Of a DNA stretch of 64,000 nt, positions 32,756 to 44,583 are shown piece after piece. The DNA lies in the NCBI GenBank assembly GCA_963921935.1, contig OY998180.1, positions 206,858,244 to 206,922,243 on the forward strand, read 5' to 3'. The position numbers and the translations under genes were made by a program. Every line of letters begins with the position of its first letter. Within the stretch, counting starts at the first letter, position 1. This stretch comes from Galeruca laticollis (Eukaryota > Arthropoda > Insecta > Coleoptera > Chrysomelidae). The notes under the pieces were generated by a model, which was not told the origin of the DNA, made no database searches, and was given only the letters and a program-made list of their open reading frames with translations.

Positions 32756-33709
32756 TATATGCGAGAAAAGTATTGGTTTACCCCAAAAAAAGTGGGAATT
32801 TTGAAATTTTTTTTTGGGTTATTTTCACGTTTTCCATCAACAGCAACACGAAAAAACGGTTTTTAGAAAAAAAATCCTGTGTGTATGTCGTCGTCGTTGT
32901 CGTCGGCCACTTTTCCTTACATGTCTTGTTAGCACGATACAGCCTCCGGAGTGCAATAAGTCACCAATTTTATGATTGAATATTGTTAAGGACATGTCAC
33001 AGATAAACCCTATTGATTTTCAGCTCACCAGAGCCAGTACAATGGGTGCTATTGTACTTGAAGCACGACATTTTGTCATTTTTTGAGAAATTTCAGTTTG
33101 TTAGCACGATACAGCCTCCGGAGTTCAACGAGTCTCCAATTTTCTGATTGAATATTATTCAGGACATCTCACTGATGAACCCTATTGATTTTCAGCTCAC
33201 CAGAGCTAATACAACAGGTGCTACAGTACTTTAAGTACGATATTTTTGTCATTTTTGGAGAAGTTTCAGTTTGTTAGCACGATACAGCCTCCGAAGTATA
33301 TTCAAGTGACCAATTTTATAATTGGATATTGTTCAGAGCATCTCAAAGATAAACCATATTGATATTCAGCTCACTAAAGCCAGTACAACGAGTTCTATGG
33401 TACTTGAAGTACCAAATTTTTGTAATTTTTGGTGAATTTTCAGTCTGTTAGGACGTTACAACCTCCAGAGTGTATACAAGTGACCAATTTTATGCTTGAA
33501 TATTATTCAGGGGATCTTATAGATGAATCTTGTTGATTTTTAGCTCACCAAAGCTAGTACAACGGGTGCTATGGTGCCCGAAGTGCCACATTTTTGGTCC
33601 TTTTTGGAGAGAGCCTCCGTAGTGTATACAAGTGACCTATTTTATAATTGGATATTTTTCAGGGTGTCTCACAGATGTACCTTACTGATTTTCAGCTGAC
33701 TAGAGCGAG

Positions 33710-36700
33710 GGGTGTATGGGGTGATGGCTTAAAGGGAAAACGCCAACATCACCTGAACGTGTGATGATGCAAATCATCCGGTGCACCCTGCTGGAAACAG
33801 ACGAGGCTCTGGCGACCGAGTCACGGCGGTATAACCGTTTAAACATAAAATTGAGGAAATGCTTTTCATAATCCCAGTCGCCAATAGGTATGGCACGCGC
33901 GGCGTTTTAACTGCCAAACCTTCCAACACTTACTATGCTGAATCTTAAAACATATGGAAATCGTCCCCAGGTGAGTAGTTCTCAAAGCACTCAATCTCGC
34001 ACTGTACTAACAGTCAGCTCCACGGGATCTTGGAGGAACAAAGATTCAGTGAAGAATATGAACAAGAAACACCTGTTTATTGCCACATACAATAACCAAA
34101 CAATGCGAACCGAAGACCACCTTACGGAACTAGAGGACGAACTAAAAAATATCAAATCGCACATCATCGGCCTGCGCGAAATTCGGTTGCCTGGAGAGAA
34201 GATGGCAGCCTTAAAATCGGGAAACATCTACCAAAATAACTCCGAAAGAGATCACCACTTAGAAGGCGTAGCTTTTCTAATCAACAAAAATATCAAGCAT
34301 CTAATCACAAACTGCCAAGCGATATGAAGACGCATCATCTCTATGACCCTCAAAGTCAACAGAAGGTATACTACGCAGATAATTCAATGCCAGAAAAAGC
34401 ATAAAAGCTAAATTTGTAGTCTGTATAGGGGACTTCAATGCAATGATTGGTCAACGCTTGAAATAGGATCCAGAGAACGTTGGTAATTTTGGATTGGGCA
34501 AAAGAAATACTAGAGGTGAAATGCTGCTAAACTTTCTAACACAAGAAAGTTTGTATTGCCTAAACACCATTTTTCAAAAAAAAACAAAGAGGAAATGGAC
34601 CTGGCAAAGCCCCGATTGCGTAACAATGAACGAAATAGACTACATAATTTGTAACCAAAGAGCAATCTGCAGAGACGTGTCGGTAATAAATAAATTACAT
34701 ACAGGCAGCGATCATAGACTTGTAAGGGCGATCTTCTATCTTGACCTCCAAAGAGAGAGAAATAAACTTATTAAAATTCCTAGATTTCCTACTATAAAAT
34801 AGAAAAGAAAAGGGATGAATACCAAAACGAACTAAACAAGAGACTTAGTTACCAAGGAGCTAAGTATAGACCAATTGGCCCAAAATATAACAACAAGTAT
34901 TCAGACCAGCGTGAAAAAGATATGCTCCACATCTGCCAGAGTAACGCAACACAACACCACGAAGACGTTAAATCTTATGAAAGAGCGAAGAAGTCTGGAA
35001 AGGGGGACAGCGAGGCACAGCGAACGGAATAAAACCATTAAAATGGAAATACGAAAAGATATAAAGCCACATAACACAAAACTAATAAAGGAAACTATAG
35101 AAACTAACGCAAATCTGGGAGTACTTAGGACAAAACTCTCTCACGGAAAAACAAAAATCAATAAGATGAAAAATGAGAACGGTACTATAGTAACAGAGAA
35201 ACGGGAGATACTAGAGACAATAGAAAAATTCTATAAATCTCTTTACTCATCATCATTGGCAAATGAAGATGTGAGACACCCTGTGACTAATTCGGGCTCA
35301 GAATATGTACCTGATATAACAACAGAAGAACTACGAAGTGCTCTCAAACAGATAAAGAACGGAAAATGCTCGGGCGTAGACCACAAAACAACCGAAATGC
35401 TCATGTTGGGGGGTAGCAAATTGGAGAAATCTATTTTCTTTTTAACAAATGCGTGCATGAAAGTAGAGTGCCAGAATACTGGATAGATACAGAAGTGATT
35501 CTACTTTTCAAGAAGGGAGATACAACCAATGTCAAAAATTACAGACCTATTAGCCTCTTGTCCCATCTCTCGATTCTCTCTCATTCGATTTTTATCAACC
35601 GATAGAACAAGCCGGTTTTAGAAAGGTCTTCAGTACGATTAATCATTCACAAACAATCCGTAATCTAATAGAAAAAACAACAGAATACAACATACCTATC
35701 CACATGGTGTTTATCTATTTCCATAAGGCGTTTGATTCCATCGAGACATGGCATATTCTCAGATCTATGGATAACGCACGCATTGATTCCAGGTACTCCG
35801 CACTTATAGAAAACATATATAGGAACGCATCCCTAGACATAAAAATCGATAAAGAGACAAAAACCAACACCATAAATGTCCAACGTGGTGTACGGCAGGA
35901 AGATACTATATCGCCAAAATTATTTACTCTCGTGCTAGAGGATGTATTTAAAAGACTCTCGTGGGAAAACAAAGGTATTAATTTAGATGGAACATACCTG
36001 AGCCATCTTAGATTTGCAGATGACGTCGTGCGCTTGTCAGAAGACATTCACGAAATAGAAGAGATGCTCCAACAATTGAATCAGAAAAGGCGGGTCTAAA
36101 GATGAACTACGCGAAAACTAAAATAATGAGTCCGGAAAATACACATATAGCAATAGATAGTACCTATATCGAAAATGTGACAGAATACAACTATCTAGGA
36201 CACTTCATAAGATTTGGGAAGGAGAACAGGTCGAGACAAATTAGCATGGGCATTCTTTGGAAAACTATCCCATATCCTGAGGAACAACTCCATACCCATA
36301 AACTTAAAACGCAAAGTTTTTGACACCTGTATCTTGCTTGTATCCACCTACGGACTTGAAACAAGCGCTCTAACTCAAGCAACCGCCAACAAAAAACGAG
36401 TAATGCAAAGGGCAATGGAGAGGGCCATGCTTGGTATAAGCCTGAGGGACAAAGTCCGAAACGAGGAGATTCGCAGGAGAACGGGAGTCACGATGTTATC
36501 CAGAAGGTCGCTGAGCTGAAATGGCGCGACAAAAAGATGAACGGTGGACACTAAAGATTATTCAATGGCGACCCCGCGAGACCAAGCGGGGCAAAGGTAG
36601 ACCCCCACTGCGATGGGTGAATGATATTAGGGATTTCGACTGGTGGCATAAAGCTCAAGACAGGGATGGATGGAAGGGTTTGGGAAAGGCCTATGTCCAG

Positions 36701-36736
36701 GAGGGGATGAAAAAAGGCTGCGAATGAAGAAGAAGA
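33710..36736 (+). mobile_element. RTE-like LINE, nearly full length, dead
   Basis: 3.0 kb inserted in R173 copy D with an 8-bp duplication AGAGCGAG (33702-33709, 36737-36744). Ends in (GAA)n-type sequence, typical of RTE 3' ends. Contains a 5' region, endonuclease and RT. Other R173 copies show the uninterrupted target (CTAGAGCGAGTACAGC). Confidence 0.9.
34010..36727 (+). pseudogene. RTE endonuclease/reverse transcriptase, many frameshifts
   Basis: Endonuclease: IATYNNQTMRTEDHLTELED and IIGLREIRLPGEK (catalytic Glu), then NEIDYIICN and GSDHRLVRA. RT: NVKNYRPISLLSH, FRKVFSTINHSQTIRNLIE, IYFHKAFDSIETWHIL, VQRGVRQEDTISPKLFTLVL and LRFADDVVRLSEDI. The first motif-A Asp is Tyr here (IYFHKAFD), and the frame is broken near 34327, 34440, 34803, 35486, 35590, 36100 and 36320. 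C-terminal GRPPLRWVNDIRDF-type sequence at about 36590. Not functional. Confidence 0.88.
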
Positions 36737-36920
36737 AGAGCGAGTACAGCGGGTCCTATAAATCCAGATATACTACATTTTTGGTTATTTTTGGAGATAT
36801 TTCGGTTTGTGAGCACGATACATCTCTCCAAGTGTGTACATGTGACAATTTTATGATAGAATAATTGTTCAAGGCATCTCACAGATGCGGAAAAGTTAGT
36901 TTTAATCTTTAAAACCGTTT

Positions 36921-37551
36921 ATTTTAAAATGCCTTTTCCCAAAAGAAAAAAGTTTTACTACGTATGTCTTGTATAAAGACGCTGTATATATTCTAAAACA
37001 CTTACTCCATCTGCCGCTTTATGTTGCAACGAAGTGGGCAAGAGATTGACTGATTTACAGATACCATTATTACTCGTATATGTAATTTGGAAATGCCCAA
37101 AAATAGAATTTACATTTCGCGCTCATTAAAAATCATTTAAAAGTGAAGCGCATTCATCATACATTCAGTGCCTTAAATTCAACTAACCAACAGTATTAAA
37201 AAACAGTGCGTAAATAAAGTATAAACAAATTTGGCTGGGGGTGTTGACACATACTTGACTCATCCGATATTTTGAAGAATCCCCAAATTATTTATATAGC
37301 CTCGAAGGTTGTATTTTAGTGTGATATTTGCCAATATAACCAATACAAACATAAACATGAAATTATAATATAATTTAGCTTTTTCTTTTATTGATACCGT
37401 TAACCGTAAGAGTGAGACTGGGTCACGTTTGCTTCAGTCAGTTACAAACGGTGTACGGACACTGATTGAACACGGTATTAATGGTCAATTCTTTTCGTAA
37501 TATTAAAAATAGTACAAAAACTTAATAATTGTGGTGATTTAGAAAGTGATA
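36921..37551. other. No gene seen; possible upstream region of the next exon
   Basis: AT-rich. An Inr-like TTCAGTC near 37433-37439 lies 113 bp before the ATG at 37552; no TATA box at the right distance was seen. Confidence 0.3.
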
Positions 37552-37591
37552 ATGAGGTGTACGTGTGTACTTTTGTTTATTACAATATTAG
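37552..37591 (+). CDS. Orphan signal-peptide exon
   Basis: ATG opening 40 nt that read MRCTCVLLFITIL plus one base, followed by G|GTAAGG. Short, hydrophobic and phase 1, like exon 1 of the secreted-protein gene. No sure downstream exon was found; an acceptor at 61747 has a compatible phase. It may belong to a gene extending beyond the window. Confidence 0.45.
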
Positions 37592-38247
37592 GTAAGGGCA
37601 TTATCATTCTATTAACTGTAAATATCTTGTACAGTAGGTATCCAATTTATTAACAATTTATTGGGGACAAGTGTATTTAATATTTCTTGTAGAATGAGGT
37701 TATTTATGTACAGTTCCGGAATTTAAAAAAAAAATATCAATTAATGAGTCATTCAAATTTCTCTCCATTAAATTTATGGAAAGTATTTGTACAGTATGAT
37801 TCAGAAAATTAACATAAGAGGTATATACACGATATGAAGATTGAATTGAATCACGGCTAAATCTTACATCAATATCAGTATTGCTGGAGTAAACACTACA
37901 TAATGAAACGATATGAAGAATAAAAATGCTTTCAAAAATATTAATAACCATAAAATTCTAGTAATTATTTTAGGGTAAAAATTGTATTAGCAAGGCAAAA
38001 GCTAACAAATTTTTTATAAACATTCCTTCAAATATCAATCAGAACAGTCTTTATTTATGAGATTAAGTGAGGATTTTTATGTTATTTTTGAGTTTTTCAA
38101 AAAAAGTTAACCTTCAACCAAAATTCACAAGGTTACAGGACCTGTGGAGCGAATAGGGGTGCTGGGTGGGATAACAACAGCAAAAAATAGCATTTTTGTA
38201 TTCTAAAAAGTACAATAGAATTTAATCAAAATACGGAAATAGGAAGA
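37592..38247. other. No gene seen
   Basis: AT-rich; presumably intron of the preceding exon. Confidence 0.3.
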
Positions 38248-39172
38248 AGTACCCCCCCCCATTTATTTTTTGATCCGTAAAAGTTAGAAATTTGAAATTT
38301 TGGGATACTGAACTGAGGAATGTATACTAACTAACTTTGTAATTATATTATGTGACATAATCATTAAAAATGGAGGACGGGAGCTGTTTTGGGAAATAAT
38401 TTCAAATGGGATCATATGACAAGGGATACCTTATTTAAAAGCTTGTTCCAAACTCTTTCTAATGACGCCAATAAAAATGAGTTTTTTCTTATTTACAAGT
38501 TTTAACCGAAACTCGTCAAATTATTAAAAAATTTGAATATTTTATTTAGGTATCAAAAAGTTTGCTTATTAATAATTGAAATATTAAATAATATGTTCAA
38601 AATGTCCACCGTTGACTTCTTGGCAATAAAAAAGTCTAGCATTAAACGCTTTCCGAACGCGTTTAAGTGTCTCTCTGGATATTAACATGCATCCTTCACG
38701 AATCCTATGTTTTAATTCTTCTATGTTAACAATTGGCGTACTATAAACTTTTGACTTAAGGTATCCTCCACAAAAATAAATCTGGGCTCATATCAGGAGA
38801 ACGAGCGGGCCACTCTATTGCCCCCGTCGTCCAATCCGACTACCAGGATACTGTTCATTTAAATACTGGTCCATAATAATGCTGAAAAGTTATTTTCAAA
38901 TCACGGAATTCGTCAGCATGATCCTGAAAATATTTTATTTGTATTGGTGTCATTAGAAAGGGTTTGAAACAAGCTTTCAAATAAGATATCACTTGTCATA
39001 TGATCCTATTTAAAACCATCATCCAAAACGGCTGCCGTCTCCTATTTTTAATGATTACGTCTTCTAATAGCATTAAAAAGGTAGTATACATTCCTTAGTT
39101 CAGTTTCCCAAAAATTATAAATTTCAAACTTTTACCGTTCAAAAAATAAATGGGGGCGGGGGGAGGTACTGT
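38248..39172 (-). repeat. Deleted mariner-type element with ~240-bp inverted ends
   Basis: Inverted arms: AGTACCCCCCCCCATTTATT at left and the complement of ATGGGGGCGGGGGGAGGTACT at right, continuing to GTCATTAGAAAGNGTTTGAA-type sequence. The centre (minus, about 38600-38880) encodes only a transposase tail, GGYLKSKVYSTPIVNIEELK to FNARLFYCQEVNGGHFEH. Non-autonomous. Confidence 0.8.
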
Positions 39173-39559
39173 AGTCTCACACTGTATGATATCTGAAGCA
39201 ATAATAAACATTCTCAAATAATTGGATTATGAAAAGTACAAAACTTCGATAGACAGTGACATTAGTTTTAATAGCTTCTAGTATCACAATCTTGTTTGTT
39301 GATCAACTATTCTAGTCATATTCATTAGGAAATACATTTTATCTACTGAGTGATGTTTAGAAAAGTACCGTAGAAAACCCTCGTATCGTAGTACGGTTAC
39401 TTTTTATTTAACGAAAATAACAGAATTGCAGAAAAACTTTAATAGTATTAATTTTTTTGATACTATACTTATTCTACACGCATTCTTTATCCATTTTTTG
39501 TCTTGAATGATGTTTCCTAATTTTCTATTATCTTCGGCCTCTGTTATTCTGTACATATA

Positions 39560-40516
39560 CAGGGTGGTCCTTAAGTAATTGTACATAGGAGAATGGTAGA
39601 TTCCTGACATTAAAATATTACGATTTAAACCAACTTTCTTCAATAAAATGTTGCTAATAAGAAATATACAGGATGTTAAAGGTTGAATTTTAAGATTTCT
39701 TTTTTGCAATAACTTTAACGTTTTTGGGCACGAAAAATCATAATCTGGTACCTACTTCGATGTAATTTGTAGAGGGCGCAACATAGGCCACATTTGTGGC
39801 ATCAATGTGCCCTAAATTTTTTTGCTGTTTAAGTTATCGATATTTTTGTAGAAGGATATTAAAGCCACGTTATTTTCATAGAAAAAAAGTATACTTGTTA
39901 TTAACCTTAAAACTTACGGTTTACGATATAATCGCATTTTAGGGATCAGCTGCATGATTATTATTGAAAACATTTAGAAAACAAATAAAAAAAAATAAGC
40001 TAAATAACATTATAACTTCAATTGTGTAGCATTCAATGTTCGATATGTCCTCCATTCTCGTCGATGTATTTATCTACACGTTCCATAAAAGATCGTCTCA
40101 TATTAAACAACATCATTGGATCAAAAAAATCCGCTGCTCTATTTATTTCTATATATATACTTTTTTTCTATTAAAATAACGTGGCTTTAATATTCTTTTA
40201 CAAAAATACCTCTAACTTAAACAGCAAAAAAATTTAGGGCCCATTGATGCCACAAATGTGGCCTATGTAGCGCCCTCTACAAATTACATCGAAAGTAGGT
40301 ACCAGATTATGATTTTTCGTGCCCAAAAACCTCTATTTCCAAATTTTTTTGTATACATTTCCAAAAACGTTAAAGTTATTGCAAAAAAGATATTTTAAAA
40401 TTTAACCTTTAACATCCTGTATATTCCTCATTGGTAACATTTTATTAAAGCAAGTTGGTTTAAATCGTAATATTTTAAAGTCAGGAATCTAACATATTTC
40501 TATGTACAATTACTTT
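39560..40516 (-). repeat. Deleted mariner-type element with ~330-bp inverted ends
   Basis: Left CAGGGTGGTCCTTAAGTAAT after a TA. The right arm is its complement but lacks the last ~14 bp (ends GTACAATTACTTT). The centre at about 40020-40115 encodes NMRRSFMERVDKYIDENGGH on the minus strand, a transposase C-terminus. Confidence 0.83.
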
Positions 40517-41026
40517 CAGCTGGTTGTTTCTAACTAATTCTATTATGTATTTGTTTTTATTCCAAGATGTTTTCTAAAAGTTTTATTTTCCCTTTTTCGT
40601 TCTTCCTCTAGAATCCTCATTTCATTGTTTTTACTTCTATTCATACAATTAGTCAATGTTACTGAGTAACATATCACACGGTAGAAACAATCAATTTGTT
40701 CCATTCACATACATGATCGGGCTGAAAACACACACTAAGTAGTGTTTTTTTCTAGATTCGCGTGCTTCTGAATGTTTATTCTTATTATACTCGTATTCAT
40801 ACATATTGATTACATCAGTTAATCTTTCCAGTACACTATTCACGCAATTTGTATTCCAGTAATATACATAAATAATATTTTCATCTAGCCAAAATTCTGA
40901 TCATTACAATGCAAATCAAGAGATAGCGTCTGCTAGTGGAGGTCAGTCTACCCACATTGTATAATTTCAAAACAACAGAAAAATATATAAATTCATATGT
41001 GACAATTATTTAATTTCATGCCAAAC
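40517..41026. other. No gene seen
   Basis: AT-rich unique-looking sequence between two mobile elements. Confidence 0.3.
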
Positions 41027-41037
41027 TATTTCACTAT

Positions 41038-41399
41038 TATTGTTTTAAATGAAACTCAGTTTCTAGCTAATTCCATAATATAATGAAAAATGTTGAAAAT
41101 TCTAAAAAATTGACAATTGTTTCGATAACTAAATATCATCGTCAGAATGACAGAAGTTACATTTCATTTGATGCCTACCTGATGTTTAGTAGTTATTTTT
41201 GGCTAGACTAAACATCAGGTAGGCATCAAATGAAATGTAACTTCTGTTATTCTGACGATGATATTGATTTATCGAAACAATTGTCAATTTTTTAGAATTT
41301 TCAACATTTTTCATTATATTGTGGAATTAGCTAGAAACAGTGAGTTTCATTTAAAGCACTAATATGAATAGATTCCACGAAGTAAGGGTCGAGACAGTT
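41038..41399 (+). repeat. Palindromic hairpin element, copy 2
   Basis: 362 bp, flanked by the duplication TATTTCACTAT (41027-41037, 41400-41410). Long inverted arms (GAAACTCAGTTTCTAGCTAA, GACAATTGTTTCGATAA) fold into one hairpin with a centre near 41190. The right end is GTAAGGGTCGAGACAGT. A CTGACGA...GAAAC hammerhead-like motif lies at 41249-41288. Non-coding. Confidence 0.85.
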
Positions 41400-41410
41400 T
41401 ATTTCACTAT

Positions 41411-42244
41411 GTTTTCTATTATCTGTAAATGTTAATTGCTAATTTTTCTAATATTAAATGTGAATATGAAGATTTTGAGTTCAATATTTTTGTTATTTTT
41501 GAAAACGCGAGGAATTTTTCACTGTGAACTTTGGAAAATACTTCATATTAAATACCCATCAGCAACATTTAATAGGTTTTACCAGTTTTACTGATCGTTA
41601 AATTTATTAATCAATTTTCTTTGAATAAAATGTTCGAAAAACAAAAATACTATGTACTTAAGAAAATTATGCGCAGTCTACGCGCGTTAGCTAACATTAA
41701 AAAACAATTAAAAAACACACCATGCAACGGATAATTAGCCAAATAACTATAACTGGGCTATGCCACGACCAGCATTATGAACACTTCAGTGGTGAACATG
41801 ATGAAAACCAATTTGACACAAACCTTCCTTAGGATGTGTGGCCACTAATATATAAACATATCATGAATTGACCATTACGTCAAACAACTACGAAAATCAT
41901 TCAATAAATTCATTGAATCTAAATTCTTAAATATAGTATATTTACAGACAAAATAGTGTTCAGAGTTGTTTGAAAATTCCATTTTAAGCCAATGTGTTTG
42001 ACGAAATTAATCACAGCTAAAAACCTTCAAAATCAAAATAAGCTAAGTTTTGCGCAAACAATAATTGCTTCTCCATTCAGATATGCGGTATGATAATAAA
42101 ATAAGTAGCTCCAGGCAATAATCGCCCAATATAAATAAATATCAGCAATTTAATATGAATTTCTCAATCAAGGTAGTAACAGATATACATTAGTTTTAGG
42201 AATATTAAGATGATGAAGTATGAAAAAAAGTTAGATTTTTATTA
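41411..42244. other. No gene seen
   Basis: AT-rich sequence without recognised structure. Confidence 0.3.
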
Positions 42245-42282
42245 TACAGGGTATTTTCAAATGACACTTACAACGTTTGCAT

Positions 42283-42869
42283 TTGGAATATATGGGAATG
42301 AAAAAGCTGATCGATTAGCAAAAGATTCGGTACTGAATGGAGATTTTTGTAATGTGTATACTGGAAAAGATGCGATTAGCTCAATAAAAAATAAAATGTA
42401 TGTATCCTGGCGAAAACACTGGGAAAACGCTTTACAATCCTCAAATAACACCTACTTTCAAATTCACTCTACCTTACCCTCACCTCCAAACTATATTTTT
42501 GATTATACAACTCCTAAATTTTGTTCAGCAAGTATTTTTAGAATGAAGACTAGCCATGGAAGATATTCCAAGTTGGGTATTGTACAGTCATCATCCTGTA
42601 CCTGCAACGATAATTCTTATGCTGATCTTAATCACATTTTCTTTGGATGCAGCAATTACATTAACAAAACAGTTTAATAAAGTCACTTGTTGAACAAAAC
42701 TACTCCCTACCTTTAAACCTCACTCACCTTTTAAGCTCAGATAACTGTCATATTTTAGATCTACTGGTAAATTTCATCAAAGACGTAAACATTAGTATTT
42801 AGGTGGACTCATTGAAAATTTCTGTGGCTAATGGACTTGCTTCCTAGCCATTTTCTTTCACACATACAC
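42283..42869 (+). mobile_element. 5'-truncated I-clade LINE fragment
   Basis: 587 bp flanked by ACAACGTTTGCAT (42270-42282, 42870-42882). Encodes the end of RNase H (FGIYGNEKADRLAKDSVLNG) and a C-terminal Cys/His region (CTCNDNSYADLNHIFFGC). Inserted in the left arm of the long-TIR transposon; the right arm (near 45511-45523) shows the empty site. Confidence 0.9.
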
Positions 42870-43556
42870 ACAACGTTTGCATGTAGATACCTCTCGTAAA
42901 ATTGGACAAGATGATACAGGGATTGAGGGGTCCAACCCATTTACTTTTCGAAATACAGGGTGTTAAAGTTATGAAAAATATAATGTTTTAATTTGACAAC
43001 TTTAAAATGGATGAATATGTTGATCTGATATTGGGCAGGTTGTTTTTAAATGTAAAAAGGCATATTTTGATGGAAAAACATGTTTCAATTCTTGATCCCG
43101 TGGTGTACATTTGGAAAAATATGTCACCTTCCCCTCCCATTTTTTACGCCACTGGCATTTGAAGCCATTTTTATTTGATTTTATATTCCTCAATAGTTTT
43201 CACGTGAAAAACGCATAACCTTTACATATCAAAAAATTTGTAGTTTTCAAGATATTTAATGTTTTTATGAAATCTGCAAGATCACTTTTCAATAAAAAAA
43301 TTAAAAAAATATTTTTCTTGAATGTTTTTTAATAACTACCAAACTACTAATGGTTAGAATATGTAACAGAAACTAATTTGTGAAACAGCAATGCATATAA
43401 AACATTGAGAGAGGATTGTTGAAAATACTTTTCCAAACTTGTGATTTTATTAACAAAAGAATTAATGACAATAAAAAATAAGATAATTACAAAGTTAAAT
43501 AATATCCCATTCAAACATAATTTTTAACTGAGCCGCCAACAAATTACAAAAGATGT

Positions 43557-44583
43557 TCAAAATGTTGTCCATTTACATTTACACAACGTTTTCTCATTGA
43601 AAATCGCATACTTTGGAAATACTGGCGATTGCCGGAAATAATTTCTATAGCTGCATGGATTTTTGCTATCAGTTCCTCCTCCGTTTCTACTATTATATCG
43701 TAGACTAGGGACTTCATGTAACCCTACAGAAAGAAATAGATTGGATTTAAATCCGATGACATCGCAGGCCACATATTGGATCCATATCGGCCTATCCAGT
43801 TGTTTCCGTATTGTTGGGTTATAAGTTGTCTGGCCGCTAGAGAATAATATACAGATGCCCCATCGTGCTGAAACCATACATTATCCATATTCGCCCTAAT
43901 ATTTAATGGTACATCGTCGCTTAATAAATCAGGTAGGGTTTCTCTCAAAAAATTACAATAAATATTACCATTGAGTTTATTAGGTAATAAATATGGACCC
44001 ACTACACAATCTCCAAGAATGCCTGCCCACATGTTAAGCGAGAATTTTTCCTGAAATCCACGTTGTCGAATAACATATGGATTTTCGTCATCCTACACGT
44101 GGCTATTCCTTGGATTAAAAATTCCTTCACGTGTGAATTTAGCTTGATCAATAAATTGAACAAATTCGGTAAAATTCCCATTTTCTAAACATTTTGGGGT
44201 GTACCAAATGGCAAACTCCACTGTTGAGGACAATATGTTGGTTTTAGGGCCTGAACTTGGGTATACTTATAAGGATACAACTGCTGTTCATTTAAAATAT
44301 TCCACACAGTTGAGTTACTTACATTTAAAGATTTGCCAATGGTGCGGTCTAGAACAGCCTCCCCTAATTGCACAGTTCGTTTTCTACCGCTACCTTGTAA
44401 TTTTTAATTGACTTGTCCAAATTCACGCAATCTCCTGTCAATTTGAGAAAATGTTGTGTGACATGGAAATCTAGGTCGATTTGGATATCTTTCTCTATAT
44501 AAGCGCTCGGAACGTCTACCATTCTTTCTGGATTCCCCGTATATTAGTTGCATATCAGCCATTTCTTCAAAAGTATAATCCAT
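43557..44583 (-). pseudogene. DD41D-type transposase, frameshifted
   Basis: Start MDYTFEEMADMQLIYGESRK at 44583; helix-turn-helix with CHTTFSQIDRRLREFG. KSLNVSNSTVWNILNEQQLY follows at about 44290-44340. Catalytic part: MWAGILGDCVVGPYLLP and VWFQHDGASVYYS, then SSDLNPIYFFL, where Tyr replaces the third acidic residue (42nd after the Asp). The frame changes near 44404, 44185, 44033 and 43724. Inactive. Confidence 0.85.

Larger units (their letters stand above)
31432..36920 (-). repeat. R173 dispersed repeat, copy D, with two insertions
   Basis: Reverse-oriented copy: TTACTTTTACGCCCAACC at 31432 to the AATCTTTAAAACCGTTT end at 36920. It is interrupted by a mariner (31456-32755) and an RTE LINE (33710-36736). 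The repeat sequence itself is at 31432-31455, 32756-33709 and 36737-36920. Confidence 0.85.
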
